This document shows positions 12,081-25,100 of a stretch of DNA of 64,000 nt, piece after piece (positions within the stretch are counted from its first letter, which is position 1; every line of letters begins with the position of its first letter). Position numbers and translations under genes: made by a program. The notes under the pieces were generated by a model, which made no database searches, had not been told where the DNA came from, and saw only the letters and a program-made list of their open reading frames with translations. The stretch is taken from assembly GCA_964023205.1 (NCBI GenBank), contig OZ026839.1, forward strand, positions 19,560,386-19,624,385, read 5' to 3'. This stretch comes from Lutraria lutraria (lineage: Eukaryota > Mollusca > Bivalvia > Venerida > Mactridae).

Positions 12081-12856
12081 TTTCTTGCAAAGCTGATATG
12101 CTTAAATGTTATATACGGGTCGTTGGCCAGCATATTCATGGTAATTAATGTGCATTAACTAGATCCATAGAAGGGTCAATTAAGCTCGATGTAAGGAATA
12201 TGTATGATGAAGAAAACTCAAAATATTCAAGTATGTTAGAGGCGAGAGTTTGAACTGTTAACGTTTACGAACTGTGGTTAGAGATATGTTGAAACATATA
12301 TCTTATAGAACGTGATGATGTCTCAGTGGCACAGTCTCACTGGTGCCTGAACTCCAAACATATATTTTACTGATAAGTTGTATACAAAACGTCAAGTCCA
12401 GTCATATGTAAAAAGGACCATATTCAGCGTCTGTTTAAATATGTTTGTGGTTTTATTAAACACTTACACTAATATCCATTACATATACATCAATGATTAT
12501 ATTATTTTCCGGTCCACCGCTAAAATTACAAGATGTAAATAAATAAAATAAAAAGCATCTGTGATATGTGTTTGTGAAGCTTTCAATTTGCTACTATTTT
12601 CACTCGATCGTGCGAGAGAACGACAACGTGAAACCCTGATCATGTACAACTAGTTTGCTGTTTCGTTATTTGAAATGTATGAAGGTGTGAAAAAAAGAAA
12701 TTAATTTGTTCAGGAATGGGCCCTTACTTATTGAATATCATTGACACATTAATGAGAAATGTGTTGAATATCCAATTTGTCACTGTGTTAAAAAGAATAC
12801 TTATTTTTGGCATCTCGTTTAGACTCATCGTTCATGAAAATTTTTTTTTAGAATAT
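12081..12856. other. Non-coding stretch
   Basis: AT-rich; no coding, RNA or repeat signal recognised apart from the micro-element that follows. Confidence 0.4.
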
Positions 12857-12863
12857 ATATCTA

Positions 12864-12903
12864 CAAGGACTTATATACATACATGTATGTATATAAGTCC
12901 TTG
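12864..12903. mobile_element. 40-bp palindromic micro-element (two MITE ends fused)
   Basis: Perfect 40-bp palindrome whose left half is CAAGGACTTATATACATACA, exactly the first 20 bases of the 505-bp MITE, joined to its reverse complement with no interior. It is flanked by an exact 7-bp direct repeat ATATCTA (12857-12863 and 12904-12910), the same duplication length as the two full copies. The sequence shows this directly; how it arose is open. Confidence 0.9.
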
Positions 12904-12910
12904 ATATCTA

Positions 12911-15235
12911 TCAATTCCATAGCTATCAATAAATCCACGTTCGTATAATATTGTGAAACTACTTGTACTAAATCTAGGACCGTTATATCTGACATCATTA
13001 TATATAAACACACATATACTTATTTATTACAACAGCCTGGCTACCCTTATTATGTAAAAAAATACGGTTCCGAAAATGACTAGATGCCTTAAGAATGCAA
13101 AATATTTATTCATTTACAGCTCCGATAATGCTACCGACTCGACCCGTTCTTTCATAGAACCAAATATGTCCCTTTCTAAATTACTACATGAATATGTCCC
13201 CTACTATGTAATATGCGGTATTTGGGAACAAAATAATAAAAATTAGTGATTTGACCGATCGATTTGTGTGAGCCTTTGTATCAACCGAAATGTAACTTAA
13301 TAACCGAAATCTAACTGTTACAATAAAACCACACTAAGTTTCATACTTTTATCTTCAGATTATGTTATTATGCTATCTTTGCGTATAGTATACGAAATTT
13401 GAGAACAAAAAATAAAAAATAATGATTTGAACGAAACAAATATTTTTTTTTATCAAATTTAACTTCCCTTAATTTTCTTACGAATAACTTAAATTGTCTT
13501 CATCGTCTCATATATTATTTTACCTATTTGCAAGGACGCACGCATTTTGTACTATTGTAATCGTTGACTTATATTTGTCGCTGGACTCCATAACAGCTTG
13601 GTTAAAAGAATGCCACATAAAGGAAATAGTGCGCAACTAAATGGTATGTTTATATAGAAGTATCTGGAATCTTTCCCCAATTAAGTGTGTCAGATCTAAA
13701 TACATTTCAAATCATTCTATTGTAACTACATGGAAAGAGTCATGTATCTAAATAAGTGCTTGTCGGTAGATACATGAGATTTTCCAATGCGTAGAATTAA
13801 AACCGCGTATTCACTGTCCAATAAAATATCTTGCCGTAAAAGTAGTTCTACTTTCGGTCTTCGTTCGATAGTTCAGAAAAATCTCCACGGACGTATTCAT
13901 GCATTTGCAACAATCTACCATCGATGTGTGTGTTTTGTGCCTTTCTAACATTTCTTAATATTACAAAGCGAATTCTCATTTAATCGTATTCCGTGATATT
14001 CACACCAATGTTATTTTGATGACGGAATCGCTATTTATAGACTCACTCCCCGCAGTGGCTAGTAGCAAAGCGTAACCGATGTGGGGAGTTTGATTTATCG
14101 AATGTTGAATGTTAAAACTGCGGCTTAAGAATAATAATTCGAGTCGCTAAATACGAACGTAAATTACTGGATACGTGCTTTTAAAATTTACTGTTTAAGA
14201 GTTCCTTTTACGCCAGATTATTTAGAATTACATAATCACGTCTGAATTTCATGCAACATCGGGTTAACTATAGGTCATATAGGTCTTACTCTACTGTGTC
14301 AGGACTTTGAGTGACCCTGAATGTGTTCAATGCGACGATGTTCTGTTGTGTTAAAACCAGAAGAATCAATATTTGTATTTACTGTTACTGAAGTGTTGTT
14401 TACTAGTTTTGTACAATAAAGAGTTTTTAATGCAATTAAATTGTCCTCAATTAATGTGCTAATCATTAAACTTTCCAATATCAGGCTTTTTCATTTTAAA
14501 ATTTTAGCAAAGGGACTATAGTAAAGCCCTAGCTTATGTCATTTACCTATATGCATATGACCTGCATTACAATATGAATGAAAAATCGGTCCGTAATTTT
14601 AAATGTTGAAATATTTGTATGGGCTCGAATGATGTGGGTACACATTTCTCTCTTTTGTCTCGTATGGTAAAAATCAAGTCCGACAGTACTTTCAGTACTT
14701 TGATTACTATTGCAATACTATATTGCTATTGCAGAAAGTACTATTGTGATACTATTGCTAATGCTTGTTATTGCCAAGATTTGAAAACCACAGAGATTAA
14801 CTTATAAATGCAAATTTGCACAGTGTAAGATACAACTTTGCTGTAAGTTCATACTAGAAATTATCTAATATGAATTAGACAGAAAAACATTACAAATACT
14901 GCATTGTGGGCTTTTTTATTTCTTGCCTTCTTTGGCAATAAAACACTGAAAATATATTAATATAACGAGTAAATGACTAGAATACACTAAACAGTCAAGT
15001 ATCGTAACTATCGAAAGTTGAGCTAACTATCGGCGATAATTATTGGATCGAGACTTTTATTATCGATCCATACTATTGGGGACACTCGGGATCGCAATGT
15101 TTCAGTATTTCGGTACATCGGCCCACCCCTACTCATATCATTGTCAGAGTAGTACAGTTACAGTCTATAATTATTGGAACTGTGGTAGTATTTTATATAG
15201 TATTTGCATAAATAAATTGTTTGTGATATAAGTCT
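12911..15235. other. Non-coding stretch downstream of SNF8
   Basis: About 2.3 kb, AT-rich, with no supported exon or element. Around 14040-14100 a somewhat GC-richer patch contains ACTCCCCGCA and TGTGGGGAGT as a short inverted pair; no function is evident. Confidence 0.35.
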
Positions 15236-15236
15236 G

Positions 15237-15311
15237 TCCAATTAGCTCAGTTGGTAGAGCACCTGACTTACAGTAAAGCAGGAGGTTGCAGGTTTGAGCC
15301 CTGCACCGGGT
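15237..15311 (+). repeat. tRNA-like SINE head
   Basis: Contains a good Pol III A box (TTAGCTCAGTTGGTAGAGC) and B box (GGTTGCAGGTTTGAGCCC). The acceptor ends (GTCCAAT and CCGGGTA) do not pair, and the anticodon arm (CCTG...CAGG) has a loop too long for a tRNA. It is therefore read as a tRNA-derived SINE head or tRNA pseudogene, not a working tRNA. Confidence 0.65.
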
Positions 15312-15339
15312 ACTTTGTTTTCCTCCTCCTATTACAAAA

Positions 15340-16064
15340 CAAATGACATTAGTTCAATGTTTATTCATTATAATATCACACACTATTAATAACTGGATAA
15401 CACATTACACTATGCTAAACTAGACAACCACAAAAAAGATTACAAATACATAAATTTTACAACATAAAATAGATAGAAACATACTAAACAGCATAACATG
15501 GATTAAAATGAGACCCACTTGCTATTCATTGTATATAGGAGATAGTCTAATCTTCAAATGCTATAAAATGAGATAATCAGATTTATTGCATAATGATTTT
15601 GACAGTTCAGAGTTTCTTAATGTACTGAGTAACTATTGTATGAGAAATTACCAGAACAAGTACCGGTACATATAACAAGAGCGCCACAAGTGGTGCCAAC
15701 GTTTGTCTGTTCACTGCCTCAGAGAGATCTATCCACTTATGTTGCTACCTCCTATAGTTTCTGAGTTACATTAGAGTTTTTGCACAGATGCAGACAACAC
15801 AGTGATCACAATAGCTAGACTTTTCAGTTTTCAGACTTTTGTTTCAGTCAGGGGAAATCCAACTTCATTTTCAAGTGTAAAATATGGACAACTAATAGGT
15901 GGTTTGACAATATGTACCATTAACACAGACATATGGTAATCCAGAAATATCTTTTTTCAGTTCAAAGTATCATTATAATAAATAGAGATGACACAAAATG
16001 ATAATCAAAAACATCACATCCATACTGTATAAGAATTGTCTGGTATTCATTCAAAGACCTGTTA
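15340..16064 (-). other. SNF8: Probable SNF8 3' UTR
   Basis: Sequence after the SNF8 stop codon on the minus strand. A minus-strand AATAAA (TTTATT at 15360-15365) would place cleavage near 15340. Other A/T-rich signals nearer the stop are possible, so the end is approximate. Confidence 0.35.
15360..15365 (-). promoter_or_regulatory. SNF8: Candidate poly(A) signal of SNF8
   Basis: AATAAA on the minus strand, ~700 bases after the stop. Chosen by position and exact match only; an alternative TTTATT occurs near 15581. Confidence 0.3.
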
Positions 16065-16172
16065 TCAAGTATGTGTTGTCACATTAGCACTGAACAAACT
16101 AGGGAACCAGAAATGTCTTTCACCATCAGCCTGATCATCTACCCAAACTAAACCTTCTTTCACCATGTAATT
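16065..16172 (-). CDS. SNF8: SNF8 exon 8 (stop codon)
   Basis: 108 nt including [23 protein letters not shown] then [15 protein letters not shown]. Matches LLKEGLAWLDLQAPGEAHYW of the family. Acceptor TTCTTTTAG. The tail after FPSLF is short and unlike the vertebrate ending. Confidence 0.93.
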   Translation of the reverse strand, partial: NYMVKEGLVWVDDQADGERHFWFPSLFSANVTTHT

Positions 16173-19100
16173 CTAAAAGAAAACATAAAATATTCTTATT
16201 GATTGCTACAACAATTTATTATAACCACATAATATTGTAGTATTAAGTAAAAATCTGGCTATGCGCAGATACACCGCATAAACAGAACAGTGTTTTGAAG
16301 AATTTGATTCTTTGACTGAATATTAAGTGCATCATAAATACTATGTATCATTTACCCATCTTAAGTTTAACAAGGTAATCAGTGGTGGTGATAATCCTAT
16401 ATTTATTTTATTCAATGAGAGAAAAATATCAAAGGCCTGAAGGCCTGAAATGAGATGAATTTTGTGATGCAGGGATATCTCTAAAATTTAAACTGTATCA
16501 ATAATTCTGTCCGAAACGAGGACCTAGTACTGTTTATTTAATCAAATAATAAGTTCAATGATCATATTGCCTTAAACAGGCCTTTACTTCATTGCCCCCT
16601 AGTCAATATACATGCTGTATCAGATAAACTTGGTACACTGTCTTCATACAGCTTATTGGGAAATGCTACTGTTTTGACACAATCATGTCTACTTCAAAGT
16701 TCAAAGGATTTTTTAAAACAATCAGAGGTTGTGAAAGTGTACCACAGTACAAAAACTTTGACCTAGTTGATCATGGTGGACTATGTTTTTGACTGATCTT
16801 CCATTGCAAGACCACCCACGTAGATTAAATCTACGTAGCACGTGCCAGATAAAAAATATTGGAAGGGGGGTCATAAAACACCAAGGTGACGCATTATTTT
16901 GATAATTATATACTGGAAGTGTTCTGTCGACTTAATTCCATTGATGTCTGCATCAATTAACACCGAATTCGTTATGTTTTCAATTGTTTTTCACACGCAT
17001 TCGCGGCGAGTCTGTGACTTGAATATTGTTTTACATCAAAGACGAGTAAAGCGGTCGTATATGACTTTTACTGCATCAAATTTGTTTGATGATACGGAAT
17101 AAAGGATAATATTTACGTATGTTTCGACAAATCTCCTAGATTAACTGATGTCAAAAATGAACCGAGTGCTTGCAGTTTTAGACTTCTGTGTTCATGATAC
17201 GTTGAGTGATCGACGCATGACTCGTTTTGTGTTTACACGGTATTTACAACATTTACTGAATAATAGACGAAATATTTTGTTCATGGAATATTTGAAATTA
17301 TAATTTTTGGAATAACAAGCTTACAGTCAGTATTGCATGCAATACAAGTCCCCGGCCAGCACATATCATTGGAATGTTAGCTGCTGTTTATGCAGCACCA
17401 TCTGTCTAGATTTTTTAATGATGACAATTTTGTCTAAATGAGCGAGCCAGCTTAAGTTATCATCCGGAAACCAAATTTCTATTTTTAGCAACAGTGACCT
17501 AGATATTAGACCTATTGACCCCAAATGTAATCCTACTCTAGGTTATCCCCTAAGCTATCCATACACCAACTTTCATTTAAATTCATCACCCCTAACTGAA
17601 GTTATCATACGGAAACCAAATTTCTATTTTTAGTAACAGTGACCTAGATGTTTGACCTATTGACCCCAAATGCAATCTCACTCTAGGTTATACCCTAAGC
17701 TATCCATATACAAACTTTCATTGAAATCTGTCATCCTTAACTGAAGTTATCATCCTGAAACCAAATTTCTATTTTTAGCAACACTGACCTAGATATTTGA
17801 CCTATTGACCCCAAATGCAATCCCACTCTAGGTTATATCCTAAGTTATCCATATACCAAATTTCATTGAAATCCATCATCCCTATCTGAAGTTATCATAC
17901 AGAAACCAAACTTCTATTTTTAGTAACACTGACCTAGATATTTGACCTATTAACCTCAAATGCAATCGTACTCTAGGTTATCCCCTAAGCTATCCATACA
18001 CCAACTTTCATTGATATCCGTCATCCCTAACTGAAGTTATCATACGGAAACAAAATTTCTATTTTTAGTAACAGTGACCTAGATGTTTGACCTATTGACC
18101 TCAAATGCAATCCAACTCTAGGTTATTCCGTAAGCTATCCATATACCAACTTTCATTGAAATCCGTCATCCTTAACTGAAGTTATCATCCGGAAACCAAA
18201 TTTCTATTTTAAGTAACAGTGACCTAGATATTTGACCTATTGACCTCAAATGCAATCCCACTCTAGGTTATCCCCTAAGCTATCCATACACCAACTTTCA
18301 TGGAAATCCGTCATCCCTGATTTTATCATCCGGAAACCAAATTTCTATTTTTAGTAACAGTGACCTAGATGTTTGACCTATTAACCTCAAATGCAATCCC
18401 ACTCTAGGTTATCCCGTAAGCTATCCATATACCAACTTTCATTGAAATCCATCATCCCTAACTGAAGTTATCATCCGGAAACCAAATTTCTATTTTTAGT
18501 AACAGTGACCCAGATATTTGACCTATTGACCCCAAATGCAATCCCACTCTATGTAATGCCCTAAGCTATCCATATACCAACTTTCATTGAAATCCGTCAA
18601 TTGTAACTGAAGTTATCATCCGGAAACCACTTCGGACAGACAGACGGAGGGACGGACGGAGGGACGGACAAACACTATAGTCCCCTCCGGTACGACAGGG
18701 GACTAAAAAATCGGCGATATTTCAAAGGGAAAGGTATCTGTTTAGGTTGAACAACGAATTTATTTGATTGGTAGAGTCATATTGTTCTTCAATAAATAAG
18801 TACCGCCAAAGAGAAGATTAAATCCGATATAGAAATTTATCACACGTGTCAGCTGTAAAAATAATGTGGCACCATAAAATTCGGGTGACATAAAAATTTG
18901 ATAATAATTAGGGACCCATACTGTACCAACTTAATCCCATAATATTTGATGACCGCATCAATTTGCACATCTTTTTTGTTAATTGAATGAACTCTAGTGG
19001 GTTATTTGTCTTATTTCTTTGTCATTGTTCGTTGAAATATATGCATTAATTATCAATTTCCTTGCTTTTACCTTCAACAGCTTATCAACACCATAGGAGC

Positions 19101-22100
19101 TCGAAGTCAGGAATTGTTTTTTTCAGCAATTTTGCCCTTTTCACATGTAATATTACCCAAACTTTAATAACTCGGTCGTATTTTGTCCAAATATTGACTT
19201 TTGTAAATTACTTGAAAACGGGTCGGGTAATCTGAAAAAAGAGAAGGAGTGACATACGCCATGATATCCGCAACAACCGCTAAGAGTGACTCCCCTTGAC
19301 GCGGCTAGATTTTTATCTACCCCGCTGGTTCTCTCAGTCACAACGCGGCGCAATATTGTACCGGAAACCAGGTAATTGTAATCAAAATGCGGTGGGACCT
19401 TGAAAACGGGTCCAAACGGTCATTTTTTTCTGGCGCTGGCATGGGACGTTTACCTAATATATATAAATGGTAAGATTTCACAGCTATTTGATTCATACTT
19501 TTTTCATGTGCATAATAAAACACAACACCTGACAACGTTGGGAAAGAGTTTAGTGACATTTAAGTCCATTTTTGTGTATACAATGACTTGTTTAAAACTA
19601 TGAGAACATGTTTCACGGGTTTTTTCCACAGTATGTCCGATTTAATTGCTTTGCTGTATCCAGATATTATTACATGCATGACTTTTGTATATTGCCAGGT
19701 GTGAACCATAATTATAATCAAAGTGAAGTACGTAGAGTGTTTGACTTCTTATACAGATGATTATTGTATGAAATGCAATTATGTTTTTAATTTTTTTTTT
19801 AATTAATGAATAAACCAAAACACTGTATTATACGGTTAACAAATGTAAATTGAATCCAGAAAGTCCTGGGAAATATTAGGCAGAAACTGAGGAAATAGCT
19901 TCATTTGAAGATACAGCATATATTGTGTTATATACGGTTTAACATACATACATGTACATGGCTTTACGTAAATTTAGTAAATGGTCAAATATATAAAGAC
20001 CATATATATATTTATTTTTTTATTTATTTTTTTATATATAAACTGTATTTGAATCTGTATTTGTATCTAGTTTGATATGAATTGAGTAGAAGTTTTGTAT
20101 TCATTATCTACATACAAAAATATACATTAATTCTATACTAATGTGTGATATGAATAAGGTAAAAGTTTTATACTCTGTGCTAAGATAGAAAATATTCAGA
20201 AATAAATGCATTTATGAATATTGATATGTTTGTGTGCACAAAAATGAATTGCCGTCTTTTATATTATATTTACAGGTTAGTTGTCGTTATTTTAGTTACA
20301 TTTTATCCTAAAACTTTGTTACATACATTTCATTAGCTTATATACGCTTTAAATTGAATTGATAATTATTGCGTAACATTCATTGTGTAAACCCTAGCCA
20401 TTTTATTGCTGTATATTTTCGTGTAATTATAATTATTTTTACGTGCTATTTCGCTCACTACTCGTGCGGTCACTTTATTAGCTGGTCCTTCGGACAGTAA
20501 AGGTGTTATTAAATGCTTCATGAATAAAATTTATATCTGTCTGATACTAAATTTACAGTATTTTTGTCAAATGGTGTATAACAGATGTTCAAAACTACTT
20601 AACTACACACTTGTACATATTTAGACAATAACAGCTACTCTGAGCTAACCCGGTGAAATTTCACATCTGACAAAATAAATGTATGTAATTAAATACATGT
20701 AATTAAATAGTTGCCAGAGATAATATCTGGACACAGCAAAGCAATAAAATCGGACATACTATGGAAAGAATCAGTGAAAATGTTCTCTTAGTTTTAAACA
20801 AGTCATTGTATACGCAAAATGGACTTATATGTCACTACATGTATAATATACGTATATAATATAAATATATTATATACTAGTAAACTTATTCCCAACATTG
20901 TCAGATGTTGTGTTTTAGTATGCATGAAAAAAGTATGAATCAAATAGCTGTGAAATCTTACCATTTATACATATAAGGTAAAGGTCCCATGCCAGCGCCA
21001 GAAAAAATGACCATTTGGGCCCGTTTTCAAGGTCCCACCGCATTTTGATTACAATTACCTGGTTTCCGATACAATATTGCGCCGCGTTGTGACTGGGAGA
21101 ACCAGCGGGGTAGATAAAAATCTAGCCGCGTCAAGGGGAGTCACTCTTAGCGGTTGTTGCGGATAACATGGCGTATGTCACTGCTTCTCTTTTTTCAGAT
21201 TACCAGACCCGTTTTCAAGTAATTTACAAAAGTCAATATTTGGACAAAATACGACCGAGTTATTAAAGTTTGGGTAATATCACATGTGAAAAGGGCAAAA
21301 TTGCCGAAAAAAAACAATTCCTGACTTCGAGCTCCTATGATCAACACACTTTTTATTAAACCTCATGCCAAAATGATACTAGGTACAGTAGATTATACTA
21401 CGCTAAAAATAGAAAATCAGTGCAGTTATAGCAGTAAATCTCAGGGTGTTTAACTTTGCGCAGTACTTAACACTCTGTTAGCGAGTTAGTATGTAAAACA
21501 ACAATGACCAATGAAGTGTCCGATAGAGCAAGTATATGAAGTTTCCGAGAGAATTTGGTCCTAAATGCTAAAAATAGAAATCGATATAGTAACAGCTTCG
21601 ATGGTATTTGCTTGGTGACTGTGTGTGGATGAGTGTTTGGATTGCGTGCAGTATCGCTCTGTTAGCGAGTAACGAAAAGACCGAAAAAATGTAGTATGAA
21701 GCGCTCCCTAAGATTACTGTACAGAGCAGTGCAGTGTTGAAATTCATAGTCTGTGTGATCACTTAATGAGAAGAATTTACAAGTAAATTCATCTCATAAA
21801 AACTTCATCCCCTAACCCGAAAATTCACATCAATTGTGAAAATAAAATGTTTGAGGTTCAAAGAATGAATCCACACCATTACCTTCCTTTAAAATACTCA
21901 AGCATCTTCTACATTACAGTCAATATCAATATTATCTGATAGTATCAATAACAATCAAGATACATGAACAGTAAAATTACCAAAGCTCTGTTTGCTCTCT
22001 CTTCCTCCCATTTTAAATCTTTCACTAATTGACTCCTAGATGTGTGTCCAGTGTTCTGTAATGAAAACAAAGTAACTTTATCTCAATATCATCCAAACAG

Positions 22101-25100
22101 GGAAGGTGTAAAAATATACATTAAACACTAGAATTACACCACAGGGACCACATAATTGTATTTCCAGAAAATTGAAAGCAGGCGAAATAAGTTGCTTACG
22201 GCCATATCGGAAAATGAACAATGCCGATATTACATGAATATTCATGAGGTCCATTATAAATCTAATACATTAAGTGTTGACCAGATAATCACTTCAGATA
22301 ACAACAGTTTCACGAACAGATAACAACAGTTTCACGAACAAACATTTTCTGATGAGCCAAGTTTATTTTTATAATGAATTATATAGGAGTGCAATTGGCA
22401 ATTGAAATTTTGTGAAACCAGGTTTAGAATAAAGCAGGTTTGGTTTACTGAGGTTTAGTTGTAACATTTTTATCATGTATGCAACGATAAAAGGCTAGCC
22501 ACTCTGCTAAATGCTTAGCTTTGAAGCTTAATTAATGTTTATAAGTGAATAATATATACAAAAACATCAGTAATATTTGGAGCCAAAATTATCAGATGAA
22601 CAGATTTATCTATTGTGAGAGTCAACATAATACAGTTGAATTGCAATAGTTTGAAATGCGATACATGTACTTTGAAAAATGCGAAAGTTCAAAATGAAAT
22701 TGAAGTCTCAAGATACATTTTTACACTATACTAAGATGCGAAAGTTTGAAATGACTGTACGCTGTTTTTCACACCTATTCAAGTTCGAAAAGCACGATAC
22801 TTCAATTTTTTTGGACATTTCAAACTAACACGATTCAACTGTAACTATTAAGGTGGAACCAAACGATTGAAATAACGTTGTTTTTGACGTCAAAATGGTC
22901 ATTTTTACGGTATTTATAGTGCCTCTCTGAAAATACCTATCGCTCTATCAATTTATGTAGATATTTAATGAAATAAAAATTTGATAGCGGAGAATAAAAT
23001 TACCTATGTGTAGGTATTAATTTGATGTTCATGATTTAATTATAAATGCAAATAAAATTATTTTAAATGTAAAGTTTAGTGTTTTTTTCTTCTCACTTCC
23101 AAACTTAAATTATTTTTATTAAAAATCTGCCTGAGGGATTTTTTTTATTTTTGTCTAGAATAAAGTTTGATGTGTTATCTACTGTTCACATAAATTTTAA
23201 CAAAATCTATCGAGCCATTTTTATTTTATTAAAGCTTTAAATGATAGCATAGCATTTTCAGACAGGCACTATAAATACCGTAAAATGACCGTTTTGACGT
23301 CGAAAACGACGTTATTTCAATCGTTTGGTTCCACCTTAAACACTGTATTGAATCAAGAATAAGCTAAACAATCCATCTTGTCATTGCTGGTAGTGCCTTG
23401 TACGGGTGTAATGGTTCACCACGGTTCGTGGTTCACCGCGATTTAATAGCACACACAGTTTACGATTCGCTGACAAGAAATTATGGTTCGGTACGGCAAT
23501 GTTTGAATACCTCATGGATACCCTTTATTCAAAATAAAAAAATATAGATGCTAGAAGTTACTATGTGAATATTCGTTACAGTATAGTCATACACCTGACC
23601 AATGTTCTAACTACACCGACTTTAAATTTGAATATCTCAGCAATTTTTTAAATTCTTGGTTAAAATTATAGTGTATTCATTATTTTGTTGTTTTTACAAC
23701 CCGGTCGGGTGAATATTGTGCACCAAGACATGACGGTACAAAATTAATTTTTGTGCACGGGCTACATAATGTTTGGCGGGAAATTGATTACACGTGGTGA
23801 ATTACTTCTCAGACGTCTGTCCATTAAAAAAAACACAATGCCTCGTATGTCGATTCAAGATAGGGCCAGAGCTGTGGGTCTAGTTCAGGGAGGAGCATCG
23901 CATTCTCAGGTACGTGAAATAATTGTGCATAATTTTGTCCCCTTTTTAATAAACAAGAGGGCCATGATGGCCCTATAAATGCTCACTAGGAGAAAAGGTC
24001 ATTTGGAGATGAACATTGTTGAAGTTTTCTATACGAGTCCAAGTAAGATCAAGTGACCCATCTGGGCTGTTTTTTATCCCATGGCCATTATATGAATAGA
24101 TTTAAAAGAGGTCCATTAGACAAAGCTAGATACCAAATATCTTAGCTCTAGGCCTTGTAGTTTCGGAGAAGAAGATTTTTTAAATTTTCCTATATAAAAT
24201 AGAATAAACCCCAGGGCAGGGCTAATTTTGACCCCGGGGCCATAATTTGAACAAACTTGGTAGAGGTCCACTAGACAATGCCACATACAAAATATCTAAG
24301 CTCTAGGCCTTGCAGTTTCGGAGAAGATTTTTTAAATTTTCCTATATAAGTCTATATAAATCAAGTGACCCCCGGGCCGGGGCCAATTTTGACCCTAGGG
24401 CAATAATTTGAACAAACTTGGTAGAGGTCCACTAGACAATGCTACATACCAAATATCTTAGCTCTAGGCCTTGTGATTTTGGAGAAGAAGATTTTTTAAA
24501 TTTTCCTATATAAAATAGAATAAACCCCAGGGCAGGGCCAATTTTGACCCCAGGGGAATAATTTGAACAAACTTGGTAGAGGTCCACTAGACAATGCCAC
24601 ATACAAAATATCTAAGCTCTAGGCCTTGCGGTTTTGGAGAAGAAGATTTTTTAAATTTTCCTATATAAGTCTATATAAATCAAGTGACCCCCGGGGCGGG
24701 GCCAATTTTGACCCTAGGGCAATAATTTGAACAAACTTGGTAGAGGTCCACTAGATAATGCTATATGCCAAATATCTTAGCTCTAGGCCTTGTGGTTTGG
24801 GAGAAGAAGATTTTTTAAATTTTCATATATAAAATAGAATAAACCCCAGGGCAGGGCCAATTTTGACCCCGGGGCCATTATTTGAACAAACTTAGTAGAG
24901 GTCCACTAGACAATGCCACATACAAAATATCTAAGCTCTAGGCCTTGCGGTTTTGGAGAAGAAGATTTTAAAATAAATTTCCTATATAAGTCTATATAAT
25001 CAAGTGACCCCCGGGGCTGGGCCTATTTTGACCCTAGGGCAATAATTTGAACAAACTTGGTAGAGGTCCACTAGACTATGCTACACACCAAATATCAAAG

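Noticed and set aside
15237..15311. A functional tRNA gene
   Set aside because: Good A and B boxes, but the acceptor stem does not pair and the anticodon arm is irregular.
16815..16840. Palindrome ACGTAGATTAAATCTACGT as a regulatory site
   Set aside because: Single short palindrome in AT-rich intron DNA; no recurrence or context.
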